Counted from the first letter of the stretch, positions 34,169 to 63,115 are shown. The stretch: DNA of 64,000 nucleotides from Zygnema circumcarinatum (GCA_037447605.1 CM074807.1:305411-369410); one strand, 5' to 3'. Numbers and translations are program-made. Notes: a model not told the origin generated them from the letters alone.

Positions 34169-37100
34169 ATGGGGCAGAGTGTGAGCCATGCGGCTGCTGC
34201 TCCTCCCCCTCCTCCTCCTCCTCCCCCTCCTCAGCCTCCACATGCAGGCGGCACTTCGCCGATCATGGAGCCGCTTAGTCCAGCAAAAGACGAAGGCGAA
34301 AAGGAAGAAAAAATTGACTATTTGAATCTTCCCTGTCCCATCAAGTATGAAGAAATTCAGCGCGAAGCTTTGAGTGAGTTCATATCTTTCCTGCAATCTC
34401 AAAGAAATGAAGTGACGACGCCTGTTTGTCAAGAACGTGGTTCTGTTTAACCTGTTATGACTCTCTTGTTTGCTCACCTTTTAGTTGAATTCCACATCAT
34501 TGGATGCCCTTTGCAGTACTTGAATAAATGCTTGCACGAATTTACTGTCCTTCAAATCACACGAGGAATTGTTCAATGCAGTTCTGTATCCTTATCCCCG
34601 TTTTTTTTTCTCCTTCTAAACGATCAGAAAGAAGGAGCTGATACCACTCTCGTCTTTATTGCTGTGTGGGAAGACTTGGTTTAGTTTTAGTTCATTAGTG
34701 TTGGCAGTATATAAACTGTGTGGACACTGTGTTGAGGTTGGGCTCAGTGGCGTTGAAGCCGGACCTTTTTGAAGGCCTGAGATTCGATTTCAACAAGCCC
34801 CTGAATCAGCATTTTTCAATAACCCACAGGTCTGCATCTAACTCGGTTGAACACTTTGCTTGCGACGGTTCCCTTAAGTTCTTCGTTCTCATTCTTTTTC
34901 AAAGAGTGTTAACGCCATAAAAAAAATCCACAAAAGACGATATACTTTGAGACTTGAAAGCTTGTTGCTTCTACTGTTGTTCGCTGTTACGTATTTTTGT
35001 TCATGCTTTGTTGCAGACGGGGCTTTTGCTTAATAGTTTTGTTTGTTTTTTGTAGGCTTACAAGCTTTTGGAAGGTGATTTTTATCTAGATCGTAGCTTC
35101 AAGAGTCTCATTGGTTCCGTTAGGGTCGTTGTTGCAGTCTCTTCATGGGAACTGTGGAGGTTCCTTCACAATCTCCGCAAGTTTTGAAGATTCCAAGTGC
35201 ATCATACGAGTTCGGCGCAAATGTGCTTGACCCAAAGGTTACTGCTGCCTCTTCTGACCTCATTTTTTATGGTACTTCTTTGGACGGTGCCGTTTAAATC
35301 AATACATATTTTGAGCTGCCAGAGAGATGACTATTGTTTTCTCCAACTTCCTCCAACTGAAGGTTTTCCTTTTAATTGGCTGCAGATGATGATGGTTGGC
35401 CGTGTTATGACCGACGGGAGAATGACTGCAAGAGTGAACTATCAGATGAGCGACAGCTTTGCTGTGAAGGTTCACGCACAGGTGCATTACTTCCCAACAT
35501 GTAGAGCCCTTTTATGAACTTTCATATGCAAAGTTCTACCGCTGTCGATGTGTTTATCGAAGTTGTTCGGTAGAACTATCTGAACACTTGAAAGGGTCAC
35601 CTCAGGATTTTTTATGTTCGTCTTAAAATCGCTGGCGTACCCAGAAGCAGCTGACGCTTTCAATCAAGCATCTTGCGGTTATTGTTTTACAGGTTTTAGT
35701 CTTTATGAGTTTAGATTCATTAGAAATGGTTCCCTCCCTTTTTTTCTTTTCACGAGCAAGCAAAGTAAAACGCTTTTCTGATTACCTTGATTCCGTTTGA
35801 CACTCTGCATCGGCTTATTTGCTTCTTGTTTCAGCTCACAAACGAGCCACATTTCTCTCAAGGCATGCTTCACCTTGACTATAAGGTGAGTGGACTTGAC
35901 ATGAATAGAGGATGACTTTGCTTGTCCATTAGCAAAGAAATGAAAAGAGTTTAATTTTCATCCGGATTACGCGCATGTTCTTTTCTGTCTTTACTAATGT
36001 ATCCTGATTTTTCTCAAGATAGGTAGCCTGTAGACAATCGGATCATTTTCCGAGTTTGAAGTTCAGTGTGTTGTTTGAGCCCTTCAGGGTATCATGTGGA
36101 AGGCAGTCCTTTGACATTGCCGCTTCTGCTGCTACTTTGCAGGGCCACGACTACCAAACGCAGGTTCAACTGGGTAACAATGCATTTTACGGCTTCAATT
36201 ACATTCAGGTGAAATCAGTCATTCTTTCCGTTATCCTTTTCTATTCCTTGTTAGATGTAGTCCACTTGCGGAGAAGAGGCCCGTGTGTCATTTAGGCTAG
36301 TAATTAGGGCCTTTCGTATGTACGCTTTTGGACATAAACCATCGCGCAACATGTTGAATGCGTTCCACTCATTCTTGTGTTCAGACAATAACCCGAGCAT
36401 GATTTGATTCTTCATTCTTATTATGATTTGAATGCAGAGTGTGACCCCCAAATTGTCCTTGGGAGGTGAAGTCTTTTGGCTCGGCCATCAAAGACGGTCG
36501 GGGATTGGCCTCGCAGCGCGTTACAACTCTGAAAAAGCGGTACGGCTTTTAGGGTTTTTACTTCATATACCTCTACAGCTTTTTCCCAGCTTTGAGAGAA
36601 TGGCTTTTTAATGCTCCAAGTGACTTCCTAGCTGTGAAGTCCCACCCTCCTTCCCCCCCCCCCCACACTCGCATTTTCTTCCGTTCATCATTTGCATTAT
36701 TTGCCCCTCCCGTGTCCTTTCACTTTCATTTTCTTTCCCTCTCCTTCTCTCCCCTCCACTTGTCCACCCCTTCTCTCCCCTTAGTCCGCCCATTTCTCTA
36801 CATTCCTATTTTCTTTTCTCCTTCTGCTCCCTTTGCCTCTCCTCGTCTCTCCTTTCTCGTTAAGGAATATCAGTACATTTATGTATTTTCCTTCCTTACA
36901 ATACAAATATTCTGTCATGCAGATTGCAACAGCACAACTGGCGAGTACGGGGATGGTGTCCTTGACCTATGTCCAACGAGTATCTGACAAGGTAAGCACT
37001 GCATCTCTATTCATACGTTTGTGTTGGTTTTTGCGTTCTTGCTTGTTTATGCTTAGAGGTTTCATATGTTCGGTTCTGTATTCTTGCACGAGTCTCCTTC

Positions 37101-37857
37101 CAGTAATGGCAGTATGTATGAGTCTGTCTTCCTCAACAAACTATAGGAGCAGTTCTGTTACAGGTGCTCATGTGTATGGTGATGCTCCTTCAGGTGGCAT
37201 TGGCTTCAGACTTCATGTATAACTACAACAGCAGGGAGGCCACAACAAGTGTAGGTTACGATTATATTTTGCGTCAGGTAAGGACCATCCATTCATTCCT
37301 CTCCATTGAACCTCCTCTTTGAAACCGAACAAAACGCTTATGTGAAGTTGAAGTCCGCGCACGAGTCTTGAAATAGATTTGAACGGATGATGTTCATGAT
37401 AAAGCTCTTATAAGAGTCTTAGCGAGGGTTTTTCTTTCCAGCGGTTTTGAATGAACAAGAATCTCACGCCAGTTTGACTGCCCGAAAGCTCAATCTGAGC
37501 TTTTTTCCTTGTTTTCCACCTTAGAGTAATGCAAAGATTTCCCTGTACGATTGACCTGCAGAGCCGTTTGAGAGGACGGATAGACACCAATGGAGTGGTG
37601 GCGGCCTACTTGGAGGAGCGGCTCAATATGGGAGTGAACCTCATTTTCTCTGCAGAGGTCAGTTCTATCACAGAAGGGCCTCTTCTGTAATCTCCTTGCT
37701 TAAATAAACCATTACCTAGAGAACTTAGTGTGGTTTCTAGTTTCTGGTTTATTTTGAATGGGCATGGATGCATGACCTCATCCTTCGTTCTGTTGTGCAG
37801 GTGGACCACTGGAAAAAGGACTACAAGTTCGGTTTTGGCATGACAGTGGGCGAGTGA
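34169..37857 (+). CDS. TOM40: Mitochondrial import channel TOM40
   Basis: Eleven exons give 335 aa: 34169-34373, 34748-34829, 35138-35237, 35386-35481, 35835-35885, 36143-36208, 36438-36539, 36923-36991, 37194-37277, 37562-37657 and 37801-37857. TOM40 is the 19-strand beta-barrel pore of the outer-membrane translocase through which nearly all nuclear-encoded mitochondrial proteins enter. A Pro-rich cytosolic N-terminus (residues 13-22 are all Pro) precedes [15 protein letters not shown] and [17 protein letters not shown]. The barrel strands include [64 protein letters not shown] and a C-terminal [11 protein letters not shown] that fits a beta-signal. Length is in the family's normal range. 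The start is the first ATG in frame; the two in-frame ATGs at residues 1 and 32 favour the longer form. Confidence 0.95.
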
Positions 37858-38748
37858 GGAGGCACGAAAGCACTGCCGGCTTTGGGCAAGGAGGCGGCTT
37901 TAGGGCAATAGAGGGGGGCAGTGAAGTATTGTAGGACACATTTTTGAGATATTGTGGCCGGGAGTAGTAGTGAATGGAAGGGAAGGAAAGGGAAGGGAAG
38001 GGACGAGATTTTACCACCTTATTCTAAACACTTCGTTTCTGTTCTCAGAGCGTAGAAGGCTTGTAGAGAGACGCGTGTCTCGACCCCTATTTGCTGGCCA
38101 TGGGTCGGATCGATCTCGTACGGAACCCCACCATGCTCAGGAGTGAGGCTCGAAGTGACGATGGCTGCTTTCTTCAATACCCACTTCTTCTTTTTTAAGA
38201 TGCTTTGTCATCTCTATTTATGGGATGATGTCGTGGGCTGTTCTATGGTACCCCTTGTGGCCCTTCATGGGCATGGCATGGCATGGCATGGTATGGTCAC
38301 TATGGCGCAATGAGGATTGAGCCTCGATACGATAAGGTGAACGATGCGATACGATATATCGTTTGATGAGAATGTACGGGTGAACGGGGTCAAATCCAAT
38401 CGATACGATACGATGTTTTATATATTGTCGGATATTCGTACGATGCGATATATCTCGAGTACCTTCGATATCATACGGAGCAACGGCTCTTATTCTAACG
38501 GCTCCTTGAAGCGGCGCAGGAGGCGAGGGCGGAGGAGGAGGCGGAGTGAGGGAGGGAGGCCGCAGCATCGCACGTGTCAAAATGTGAGGAGCAACGGTAC
38601 AGTCAGGTCCTTGTGGTAGGAGGTAGATGGAGGGGGGAGAGAGAGGAAACATATAGGGGGGCAGAGGGAGAGCGAGGGAGAGAGGAAGAGGACTTTTGTG
38701 GGAGGGAGGGTTTTTTTCCTGGGGAGAAAGTGCATAGCATCTCCAAAT
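37858..38748. other. Intergenic, repeat-rich, no gene seen
   Basis: This contains a GGGAA run (about 37975-38000), an ATGGC microsatellite (38270-38295), degenerate GATACGATAT words (38335-38470) and GA-rich sequence leading to the next gene's first ATG. Confidence 0.5.
38335..38470. repeat. Degenerate GATACGATATATCG words
   Basis: Several imperfect, partly self-complementary copies of GCGATACGATATATCG occur here. Related words appear near 22465-22535 in another intergenic region. Confidence 0.6.
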
Positions 38749-39755
38749 ATGGCGGTAAGTGGGGTAGAGGGGGACTGCAAGTGGGAATGGGAGGGAGAGG
38801 GGACGGATTGTATGAAGGAAAGGAAATTGGGAGAGGACGGAGAGAGTTTGGAGGAAGAGAGAAAGTAGGAAAGAGAGAGAGAGGGAGAGAGAAAGAGGGA
38901 AGGAAATGAGCTTACCTTATTCTATCAACGAAATACCTACTTCCTTAGCGTTCTCAGCGTGCAACTCCTCTATTTTGATACAAGATCTTTTACTATTGCA
39001 ACCTTACCACCCTCATGTCCCCTTAATTCCTATAACATTTTTTTTGAAAACTCTATTTTTTTTTCCATTTTGGGGTGCTGCAGGTGGTCTTCTGTCCTTC
39101 CCCCAATTGGCGACAACTCAGATTTAGACTCCTCCTTATTGTGGTTCTATGTGCTGCCGTTCCGTCCAACGGAAAACGGAACAAAATCGACCTCCCTGAA
39201 ATCACCCCTTTCCAAGCCGCCATCTTGGGGGACCTCCCCACGTGCTGCCCTGACAGCCCTCTCCGCTACTGCGACTTTTACTTTGATGGCTTTGAGCACG
39301 TCCTCCCTCTCTTTCATGTTAATGATTCCTTAGAGTACGACCACGCTCTCACCACCGTAGACGCCAAGAAGCTCCATTGGAAGGGAACCCTGGGAGCGTT
39401 CAGCCCCTCCGTAATAGACAGCAAGTCTAAGCAGATGGTGACGGTTGGCTCAAATTCTCTGAACGGAACTTTTCTTGAATGCCCCCCTCTACCTCCGGAA
39501 GTTAATGCTCATGGACAGTTTTATATTACTGAGACTGACTCGTTCGGGAAGGGAGCGAAGCTTTTTGCAAGGTCCTTTCACAGAGAACATGATGGGCTTC
39601 CTGGAATGGAGTTTTATGAAGGCAGGTGCATACTTCTTCCTCTTACAATGGTGGCTATTCCGGTGGAGGGCGGATTTAAGAACCTAAATTTGGGGGATCA
39701 GGATTCCGACTATCTTGAAAAGAGGCGCTGTGTTGTGTTTAAAACCGGCCCTTGA
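38749..39755 (+). CDS. Unknown protein with N-terminal hydrophobic segment
   Basis: A large exon (39084-39755) is open from a good acceptor (ggggtgctgcag) but has no early ATG. The best solution is a six-base first exon, ATGGCG, at 38749-38754 followed by a strong donor (GTAAGT), in phase with it. The product is 225 aa. Residues 15-30 (RFRLLLIVVLCAAVPS) form a hydrophobic segment that could be a signal peptide or anchor. The rest is globular, with LHWKGTLGAFSPSVID, GQFYITETDSFGKGAKLF and VAIPVEGGFKNLNLGDQD. I do not recognise the family; no catalytic motif is evident. The start is inferred from splice signals alone. Confidence 0.6.
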
Positions 39756-40716
39756 TTACGAGTGGTTTTGAACTGAGCTGGAAGTGGGGAGGGTTGAAAA
39801 TTGCCTTTAAAGTCGTCTTTAAGGTTGGCAGGTTCGTTTGAACCTTCAGGGCTTCTACCGTTAGCAAGGCCCATGACTGCATGGGAGCTGTAGGGGTTAG
39901 GACGGCATGGCAAATAGGTGTTTGCTTTGTTATTGGATGGTGGATAGGATGAGAGCATGCATGCATGTATGTGAACATGCATGGATGTTTACATCCTATT
40001 ATCATGCATGATGTCTTGTCATGGTGTTGAACACAGATCATCGGTAGTTGCTATAAAGCAGAGGACGCAGTAGTGAAGCTACAACGTGCAGATGATGATG
40101 AGGTTAAGAAATTGTGGAGGGTATCTTAAGAGTTCAAATAGTACAATGCATGTGATCATGCAACAGACCTTTCCTTCCTTCGAAAGGAAAGAATAAGTAA
40201 TTTATTAGAAAAATAGAGAGCACCTTGGAGCACTTATATTTCAATAAGGGCTTAAACATCTCTGTATTGTTGGCATCCTTATAGAAGATATTGCACACTT
40301 TCCCTTCAAGAATTGTAAACTGCTATTTTTACATTTTTTGAAAGCCAAGAAAGCCCTAAAACGACCCTAAAACCCCTCTTGAATCAAAGGTTTTTGGTCG
40401 GTCGGTCGGTCAGTCTTTCTGTCAGATGGTTGTCTAAGTGCCTGTTTGTTACAAGGGGGAGAAGGGCAGTTCTGCTGGCACTGAAATATTGACCGATTTC
40501 TACATCTACCAATATACAAGATGATGAATAAATCGGCTAAGATCCCACCAGCCAGCACCAGCAATTATTTGCTCAGAACTAATATGACTGAAGATACTCG
40601 CATAGTTGAACTATAAGAAACGAGTTCCATAGCGGAGGTTTGACGAAGGGTTGAGAGGCAGCAGGTTGAGTACAGTAAGAGACGAAGTCGATGCATAAAA
40701 TATTGAAGGTCATTTT
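39756..40716. other. Convergent intergenic region
   Basis: This lies between the unknown 225-aa gene (+) and STN1 (-). A short run of ATGC/ATGT words sits at about 39955-39990. No gene was seen. Confidence 0.5.
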
Positions 40717-41871
40717 TCAGAGAGGAGGAGGATGAGGAGCAGGAGGGCGGGCGGCAAGACGAATGGAATCCAGCCAATGGAGAAGCTCCGAATTTGGATC
40801 ATCTTCCAATTCTGCCCTTTGAATACAGAAAAAAAAAAGTCAATATCTTCATCAAACAATTTACAGTACCTCAGTCAGAAATTAGACTCAATTAATCAAA
40901 TCCCCCAAAACACAGCATGCAATGACAGACTTGATTTACTTTTCTGGTAGCAACAACCTCTGAATCGCTCGTCAACATTGCTGTATCTGATATTGAAGAA
41001 ATGAAAGCAGCAAAAGTGTGTCACATTCACAAGCTTCACCAACTCAATTCCAGCCACTTCCTGCACTTTTTCCTTCTTTAGAATTTATTACATCTGCCCT
41101 CTCTCTTTGGCACAAATCAAGCAAGCACGAATTTTAGGGTTTCGGACGTACGAAGGGAGGCAACTGTGAGCTGGTTTTCATTCCGATAGATAGAGGGGGC
41201 ACCTTGAATGCGGATTAGGAAGCCCACTTTTACCTGTATTACGCAAAAAAGAAAGGAACGAAGGAAGCTGCTTCGGCCGACTACAAGTATAAATCAGAAC
41301 CTCACAAACAAGGCAACCTAAAAATTCGGCCCTTTTTCATGGCAGAAATAGCAGACAACTTAAAATAAGAGCTGAGAACTATTGCCTTAATAGAGAAGCT
41401 TTCAGACGTTCTACATATTGTGCAGAAGCATCCTCCCTGGACGGAATAAGCAAAAAGCTTTGAAAGGGGATGGAGGAAAAAAGGGAACCTTCGCTTCACT
41501 TTCTCGGCGGAGGACCTGCTCAACAGCAGAATAGGAATGCCGCCAGAGAATGCATGGCAAGCAAGCAGTCCCATCGTCAACTGTCATAAAGAATAAAAAA
41601 TAAAAATGGAGGAAAAGAGGGAGAGATCATTGCATAAGTATGGCCGAGAAACTGCAGGTGTGACGAAATAGGTCAATCGAGCACTTTAAGAGAGCTGCTG
41701 CAAGCGCTGCAAGCGCTAGAAATAGGAAATTGCAGGTCCTGCTTAAAGGCAAACGACGAGATAGAACGAACTCACCTAGAAAGCGAACAAATTCCTCTTT
41801 CCGAAAGACATCGACTACAATTCCCATGACTTCCACTTGAGCAACAGGCCTCCCTCGCCATAGCATGGCAC
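40717..41871 (-). CDS. STN1: STN1, CST telomere-capping complex subunit (5' end unresolved)
   Basis: Four exons are well supported and keep frame: 41776-41871, 41489-41580, 41152-41233 and 40717-40811. They encode one OB fold: MLWRGRPVAQVEVMGIVVDV, then VDDGTACLPCILW (the canonical STN1 VDDGTG motif, with Ala for the final Gly), VGFLIRIQGAPSIYRNENQL and the C-terminal DDPNSELLHWLDSIRLA. STN1 binds TEN1 and CTC1 and protects or completes the lagging strand at telomeres. As in plants, there is no C-terminal winged-helix region. From MLWRG the product is 119 aa; plant STN1 is about 160, so an N-terminal part upstream of 41871 is missing from my model. One possibility is extension through an acceptor near 41932. 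The donor at 41488 is also uncertain. TEN1 lies head to head. Confidence 0.82.
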
Positions 41872-42468
41872 CTGCCCAGTGGAAGTCATATTTGCACTCA
41901 CTTTGATAATTCTATGGAATGTTTTGAGCTCTAACTTCCAATGGACACTCCTGCCAATGAAACTGTCGAAATCCTTCATTTTCTCTGCGCCATTTGAGAG
42001 ATCGTGATGTACCGGGAATGTCGCATGCCGGTTCCATTGCGAGAACAAAAGCAGCTGCAACGGAAATACAAGATGTGAAGAGTGGCTCAAGGCCCCAAAG
42101 AAGAGTGGATGGAACCGCATCCCTTTCTCTTGCATGCAAATCCATTCCTGCTGAAATAGCCCACCCCTCTCAAAGCAGAAGCAACATGACTTCGGATTCG
42201 TCAAAATCGTGAATAACGCGAATGCTTTCCAGAGACGAGTTGATATGTAATACGAGGCTTTCACTCGTCACTTTGAAGACTCCGCATTCAAATCCTATCC
42301 CTCACTGTTCGGGTGAGATTCGAGCACACTCTTGATTGTCATTTGCATCTCCCTTCCGCTCAACTCTGCCGTTAAATCGCCTCCATATGCTTCCTTTTTT
42401 CCGCGAGTTTAGCTCGCACTCGTTTTTCCCCTCCCTCTTTCTCCGTCGTAAGCTGAGAGCTTCCCTAC
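41872..42468. promoter_or_regulatory. Shared upstream region of STN1 and TEN1
   Basis: At most 600 bp separate the supported STN1 coding sequence and the TEN1 ATG. Part of it must be STN1 5' exon and leader. The stretch 42300-42460 is CT-rich on the plus strand, as in a TEN1 5' UTR. No TATA box was seen. Confidence 0.55.
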
Positions 42469-43537
42469 ATGGCTGCTCAGAGCTTGAAGCCAGGGCGGAT
42501 TATGCATCTGGATGAGGTCTGTCGGCAAGGCGCCGCCACCCAAGGGATGTCCGTGCGAATCATGGGCCGGTATCTACTCCTCCGATTCTGCTGTTATTGA
42601 GTGTCAGCAATAAGTATAGCTTTTGGAAGGCTTTCAGTTGACATGCAGGACATGAGCGCAGAAAGACAGCCAGGAATTTTTCATCCACACCTTCATGACT
42701 TTCTACCTTCATGTGTATGAAGGAAAGATTTTAGGGTTTGTTTGAATGAAGATGTACGTTCATCATCAGTTTCTACTCGAACCATATTCTGTTAGATTTT
42801 CTTCTCTATGTAATCTCTATTTATTGCCTCTGCTCAGGTCTGTCTGTTCCTGTCAGACTTTGTCGGGAAAACCTTCTAAATGTCACACGGATCCTCGTTG
42901 TGTCCTATTTTCGCTTGTCCATGTTGTCGATGCATTGCAGTGTTCCTTACTCTCTTTGTGAGGGAAATAGAGGTGCTATTGGTGCAGGTTGGAGTCGTAC
43001 AATGTGGAGACTGGGCACTGTCAGATTGCATACAAGGGAGAAAAGCTGACAGTGGATGTTAGTCATATATTGGGAGCTGCACTACGGCCTGGATCCCTAT
43101 ATCAGTTCATTGGTGAAATGGGCCGAGAACCAGCCATGGGGGCAAAGGAGCAGGCAAGATTGTGATCTCTTTCCTATCAGACCATCATTCCAACTCTTTT
43201 CTTTTCCTCTGATTTTGATATATTTCCGCTCCTTTTGTTTTTTGATGGTCCGATCCTGTTCGATCAAGGAGATAGTTGCTCTCCTTTCATGCGTTCTCTC
43301 TTGCCTTCTCCTTTGCACTTCTCCTTCTGTTCAGGGACCATCTTAAAGGACAGGAAGCCTTCTCTGAATGCGATATATCTAACGAAACTGGCCTCCGTTG
43401 TATGATTACAGGAACAGTTCATACTGAGAGCTCGCATTGTGCGCAATGTAGATGGTCTCGACGAGGATCTCTACGAACAAGCAGTGATGCTAAGAAGGAA
43501 ATTTGAGTCGGGCAAACATGCTGAGATAATGAGATAA
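42469..43537 (+). CDS. TEN1: TEN1, CST telomere-capping complex subunit
   Basis: Three exons give 130 aa: 42469-42569, 42988-43153 and 43412-43537. The single OB fold matches plant TEN1 in order and length (about 130 aa). It starts MAAQSLKPGRIMHLDEVCRQ, continues GMSVRIMGRLESYNVETG and LTVDVSHILGAALRPGSLYQ, then has FIGEMGREPAMGAKEQ and the C-terminal helix FILRARIVRNVDGLDEDLYE. TEN1 pairs with STN1 in the CST complex at telomeres and in replication restart. The second intron begins with GC (CAG|GCAAGA); no GT donor nearby keeps the frame. The ATG is the first in the frame and sits next to the conserved LKPG. A telomere-like TTTTAGGGTTTG lies in intron 1 near 42730. STN1 is divergently adjacent, which independently supports both calls. 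Confidence 0.87.
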
Positions 43538-44100
43538 ATACTCTAAGAAAGCAATGCCCAACTATGCATCCGAACACTTCAAACCCTCTTTGTGAGATAT
43601 AAAGAATTGATTACTACATTGTAAACTCTCATTACTTCAATAAGGCACATTGCCTCTTCACGATGCTGGAGTCTCTTTTAACAGTAAAAAAGCACACAAT
43701 AAAGGAAACATCTCCCTCTCCCTCTCCCTGCCCCTCGCCCTGCCCCTCTCCATTTCCCCTCCCTCTCCCCTCCTGCCTATCTCCCACTCCCCCGCTCTCA
43801 ACTTTTCCAATATTTCAGGCAAACGATCCCAGAATATGAGTGACCTTTCATTAGCAACGACAGAGACGGGCGCCTTCATTCAGGGCCCATCTTTTTATTT
43901 ACAAATTCGGCCCTATGTCACAATTGGAGGCTCATTTCAACCCTAAGTTCAACAGATCCTTGACCACTTCCCAGCTTTGAAATTCTAATTTCAAAACTGC
44001 TTAACTGTCCAACCACGACTCTATGACTTCTGACCAGCCAAATCCTCCTATTTTCAATGTACCTGTGAACCCTAAAGGGCTAAAACAGGGCCCCCTTTCC
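43538..44100. other. Convergent intergenic region
   Basis: This lies between TEN1 (+) and NADH-GOGAT (-), with a CT-rich tract at 43710-43800. It should hold both 3' UTRs. No gene was seen. Confidence 0.5.
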
Positions 44101-56272
<12,172 letters not shown>

Positions 56273-57768
56273 AGCTCTATTGATGGCACCTCCCTACCCT
56301 TCTTCCTCTCTCTCTCTCTCTCTCCCTTCACACGCTCCTCGCGCTGTCCCTATCGCTCCTCTCTCTCTTACTCCTTTCCTGCCTACCTCCCTTCCACTTC
56401 CCCCCTCACTCCCTCTCCCTCTCCCTCTCCCTCCCCCTCTCCCTCCCAGCAAGCACCAGGGCGGCGGCGCCGCGAGCTTAAAAATATCCCCGAGCTCAGT
56501 GAGCTGCCTCGTGGCGCCCACTTTTCCGTTTGTCCATCAAGCGGGCAGAAGAAACATTTTACTTCACGCACGGGCAGCCCGTTCCCGCCGCCGGGCACCC
56601 AAAACCGATCCGCTGAAGAAAACGGGTTTAGGGTTTTGCGGCGCCGCCGCCGTACGGCCGCTCTTCCGGGCCGGGAAGGGGCGCCGCCTCCCTGAAAAGG
56701 CACCTGGGGGGATGCAGCCCCTGCAATTTTAAGGGCCCGCGGGGACCATGTTTTAAGGGGCCGCTCGTATGGAGCAAGGGGAGAGACATAGGCCGCGGCA
56801 TTTTACATTGATGAAGGTCCGCGATTCGAACAAAAGGGGGGACAAGCTTGGGTTTGCGGTTTGCGGCTTTGTCGGTTTTCCGGCAGAATCTGGAAATTCG
56901 AAACTCACACTACTTTTTATTTAGGGAAAATCGATAAAAAGACAAAGCTGTGCACTAGATTCCAAAACGGCCTATCCTTTCTTCCGCTTTCTTTGGAGGG
57001 GGCGCCGCGAAACGATTGGACGGGGAGCCACGTGGCCCAGCCACGTCACTTCTCCCGGACCCTTTTTTTACTGACACATGCCTACTCGACGGCCACGATT
57101 TCATCTTGGGAGATCGGACGGCTGAGGAGTCTGTCGAGGCGTCGGCGTGGGCCCAGGCAGAGCCAATCACATCCGCCACGTCAGTGAATCGGCGCGCTCT
57201 GATTGGCTGAAATTTCCGACAAGCCAGCAGCTAAGCTGGCACTTCAAAATCAAGTCTCCCTTGGCGCGCCGCGGCGACCCGAAAAAAGGCAAATTCGTAC
57301 AGCTGCTCGGTTGGAAACGGTTATCGTATCGACCCTCCCGAACGCTTTCTGTACATTCTGCACCTAGATGTACTTTATCTGTAATTGTATGTACAGTACT
57401 GTACTTCATATGTACCTGACCGTATACAGGTTCAGATTTTTCTGTTCAGATACATGTACGAAAGATTCGCTACTGTACTGTACTGTACCTGCATTGGGTT
57501 TAGAATTCGTACATGTCCGTACTTTACTGTGCTCATAACCCACAGGAAAGTAAAACTTGGCTGTGCGTGCATTGCTGGGCGTGGGCGTATCGTATTTCAC
57601 TGTGTCGATACTGTAATCCGAAGCAAAAGTACGTTCGGCTGTGCGATGATTGCCGGATGTGCGCGTATCGTGCTTTTAGGGCTAAGGGGCAGTCCTGGAG
57701 GGGAGACTGGGAAGGGACTCCCTCAGAAGGAGCGATGCCGGGGAGTGGGAGGAGGCTGGAACCCTGAA
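56273..57768. promoter_or_regulatory. Divergent upstream region of GOGAT and the 858-aa gene
   Basis: On the GOGAT side is a CT-rich leader (56300-56445) and a telo-box-like GGGTTTAGGGTTTT at 56624-56637 (AAACCCTAAACCC on the GOGAT strand). Further out are a palindromic G-box CCACGTGG (57028-57035) and CCACGTCA at 57041-57048 and 57176-57183. CCAAT-type boxes lie near 57163 and 57200. From 57330 to 57545 the sequence is rich in GTAC words (TACTGTACTGTAC). A diverged tandem duplication ending GGGCGTATCGT / GCGCGTATCGT occupies 57550-57685. The motifs are seen directly; their use as promoter elements is inferred from plant cis-element knowledge. Confidence 0.55.
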
Positions 57769-62698
<4,930 letters not shown>

Positions 62699-63115
62699 GG
62701 GAGAAGTATAGAGTGCGATCTGCTGTTGTTCACGACTGTATACAGAAAACAAGTGAAAACGAACTAAAAGCTAAGCTTGGAGAGAATTGTTCGTCCATGT
62801 GTTGAGTTGAGAGAAGCTGCCCTCGTCCTACGGGTGGACGGGTCGTTCTTTTGACATTGTTGACTTTGGAGAATCGTTCACTTTGCTGCTTGTGGCTGAG
62901 TGGAGGACAGATTCCTCACTGCGACCTCGCAGGCTCGAGCGTGCAGTGATGGGCTTTGTATGTGTTACGAGCATGAACACGCTCCTCGACGATGACATTC
63001 AAGATGAAGATTATAATCACAAGCATAGGTAGCACATACGGGAACGCTCGTGTTGTTAAGGTGGCAAGTTTTCCTTTTACAACTGGAACCATGTCGTGCC
63101 CACACATGCATAACT
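62699..63115. other. 3' flank of the 858-aa gene, no gene seen
   Basis: This should hold the 3' UTR of the upstream gene. No open frame of note and no RNA gene was recognised. Confidence 0.5.

Noticed and set aside
40950-40985. Candidate extra STN1 exon between exons 3 and 4 of the supported model
   Set aside because: Direct joining of 41152 to 40811 gives VASLQLEDDPNSELLHWLD, the expected family spacing; the extra exon breaks it or adds unrelated residues.
41900-42145. Minus-strand frame containing STLLWGLEPLFTS as an STN1 first exon
   Set aside because: It loosely recalls the start of animal STN1, but I found no donor and acceptor pair that joins it in phase to the OB-fold exon.
57385-57768. 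Upstream extension of the 858-aa gene's first exon frame
   Set aside because: The open frame runs through GTAC-rich repeats and a tandem duplication, so it is more likely promoter sequence; the ATG at 57769 was preferred.
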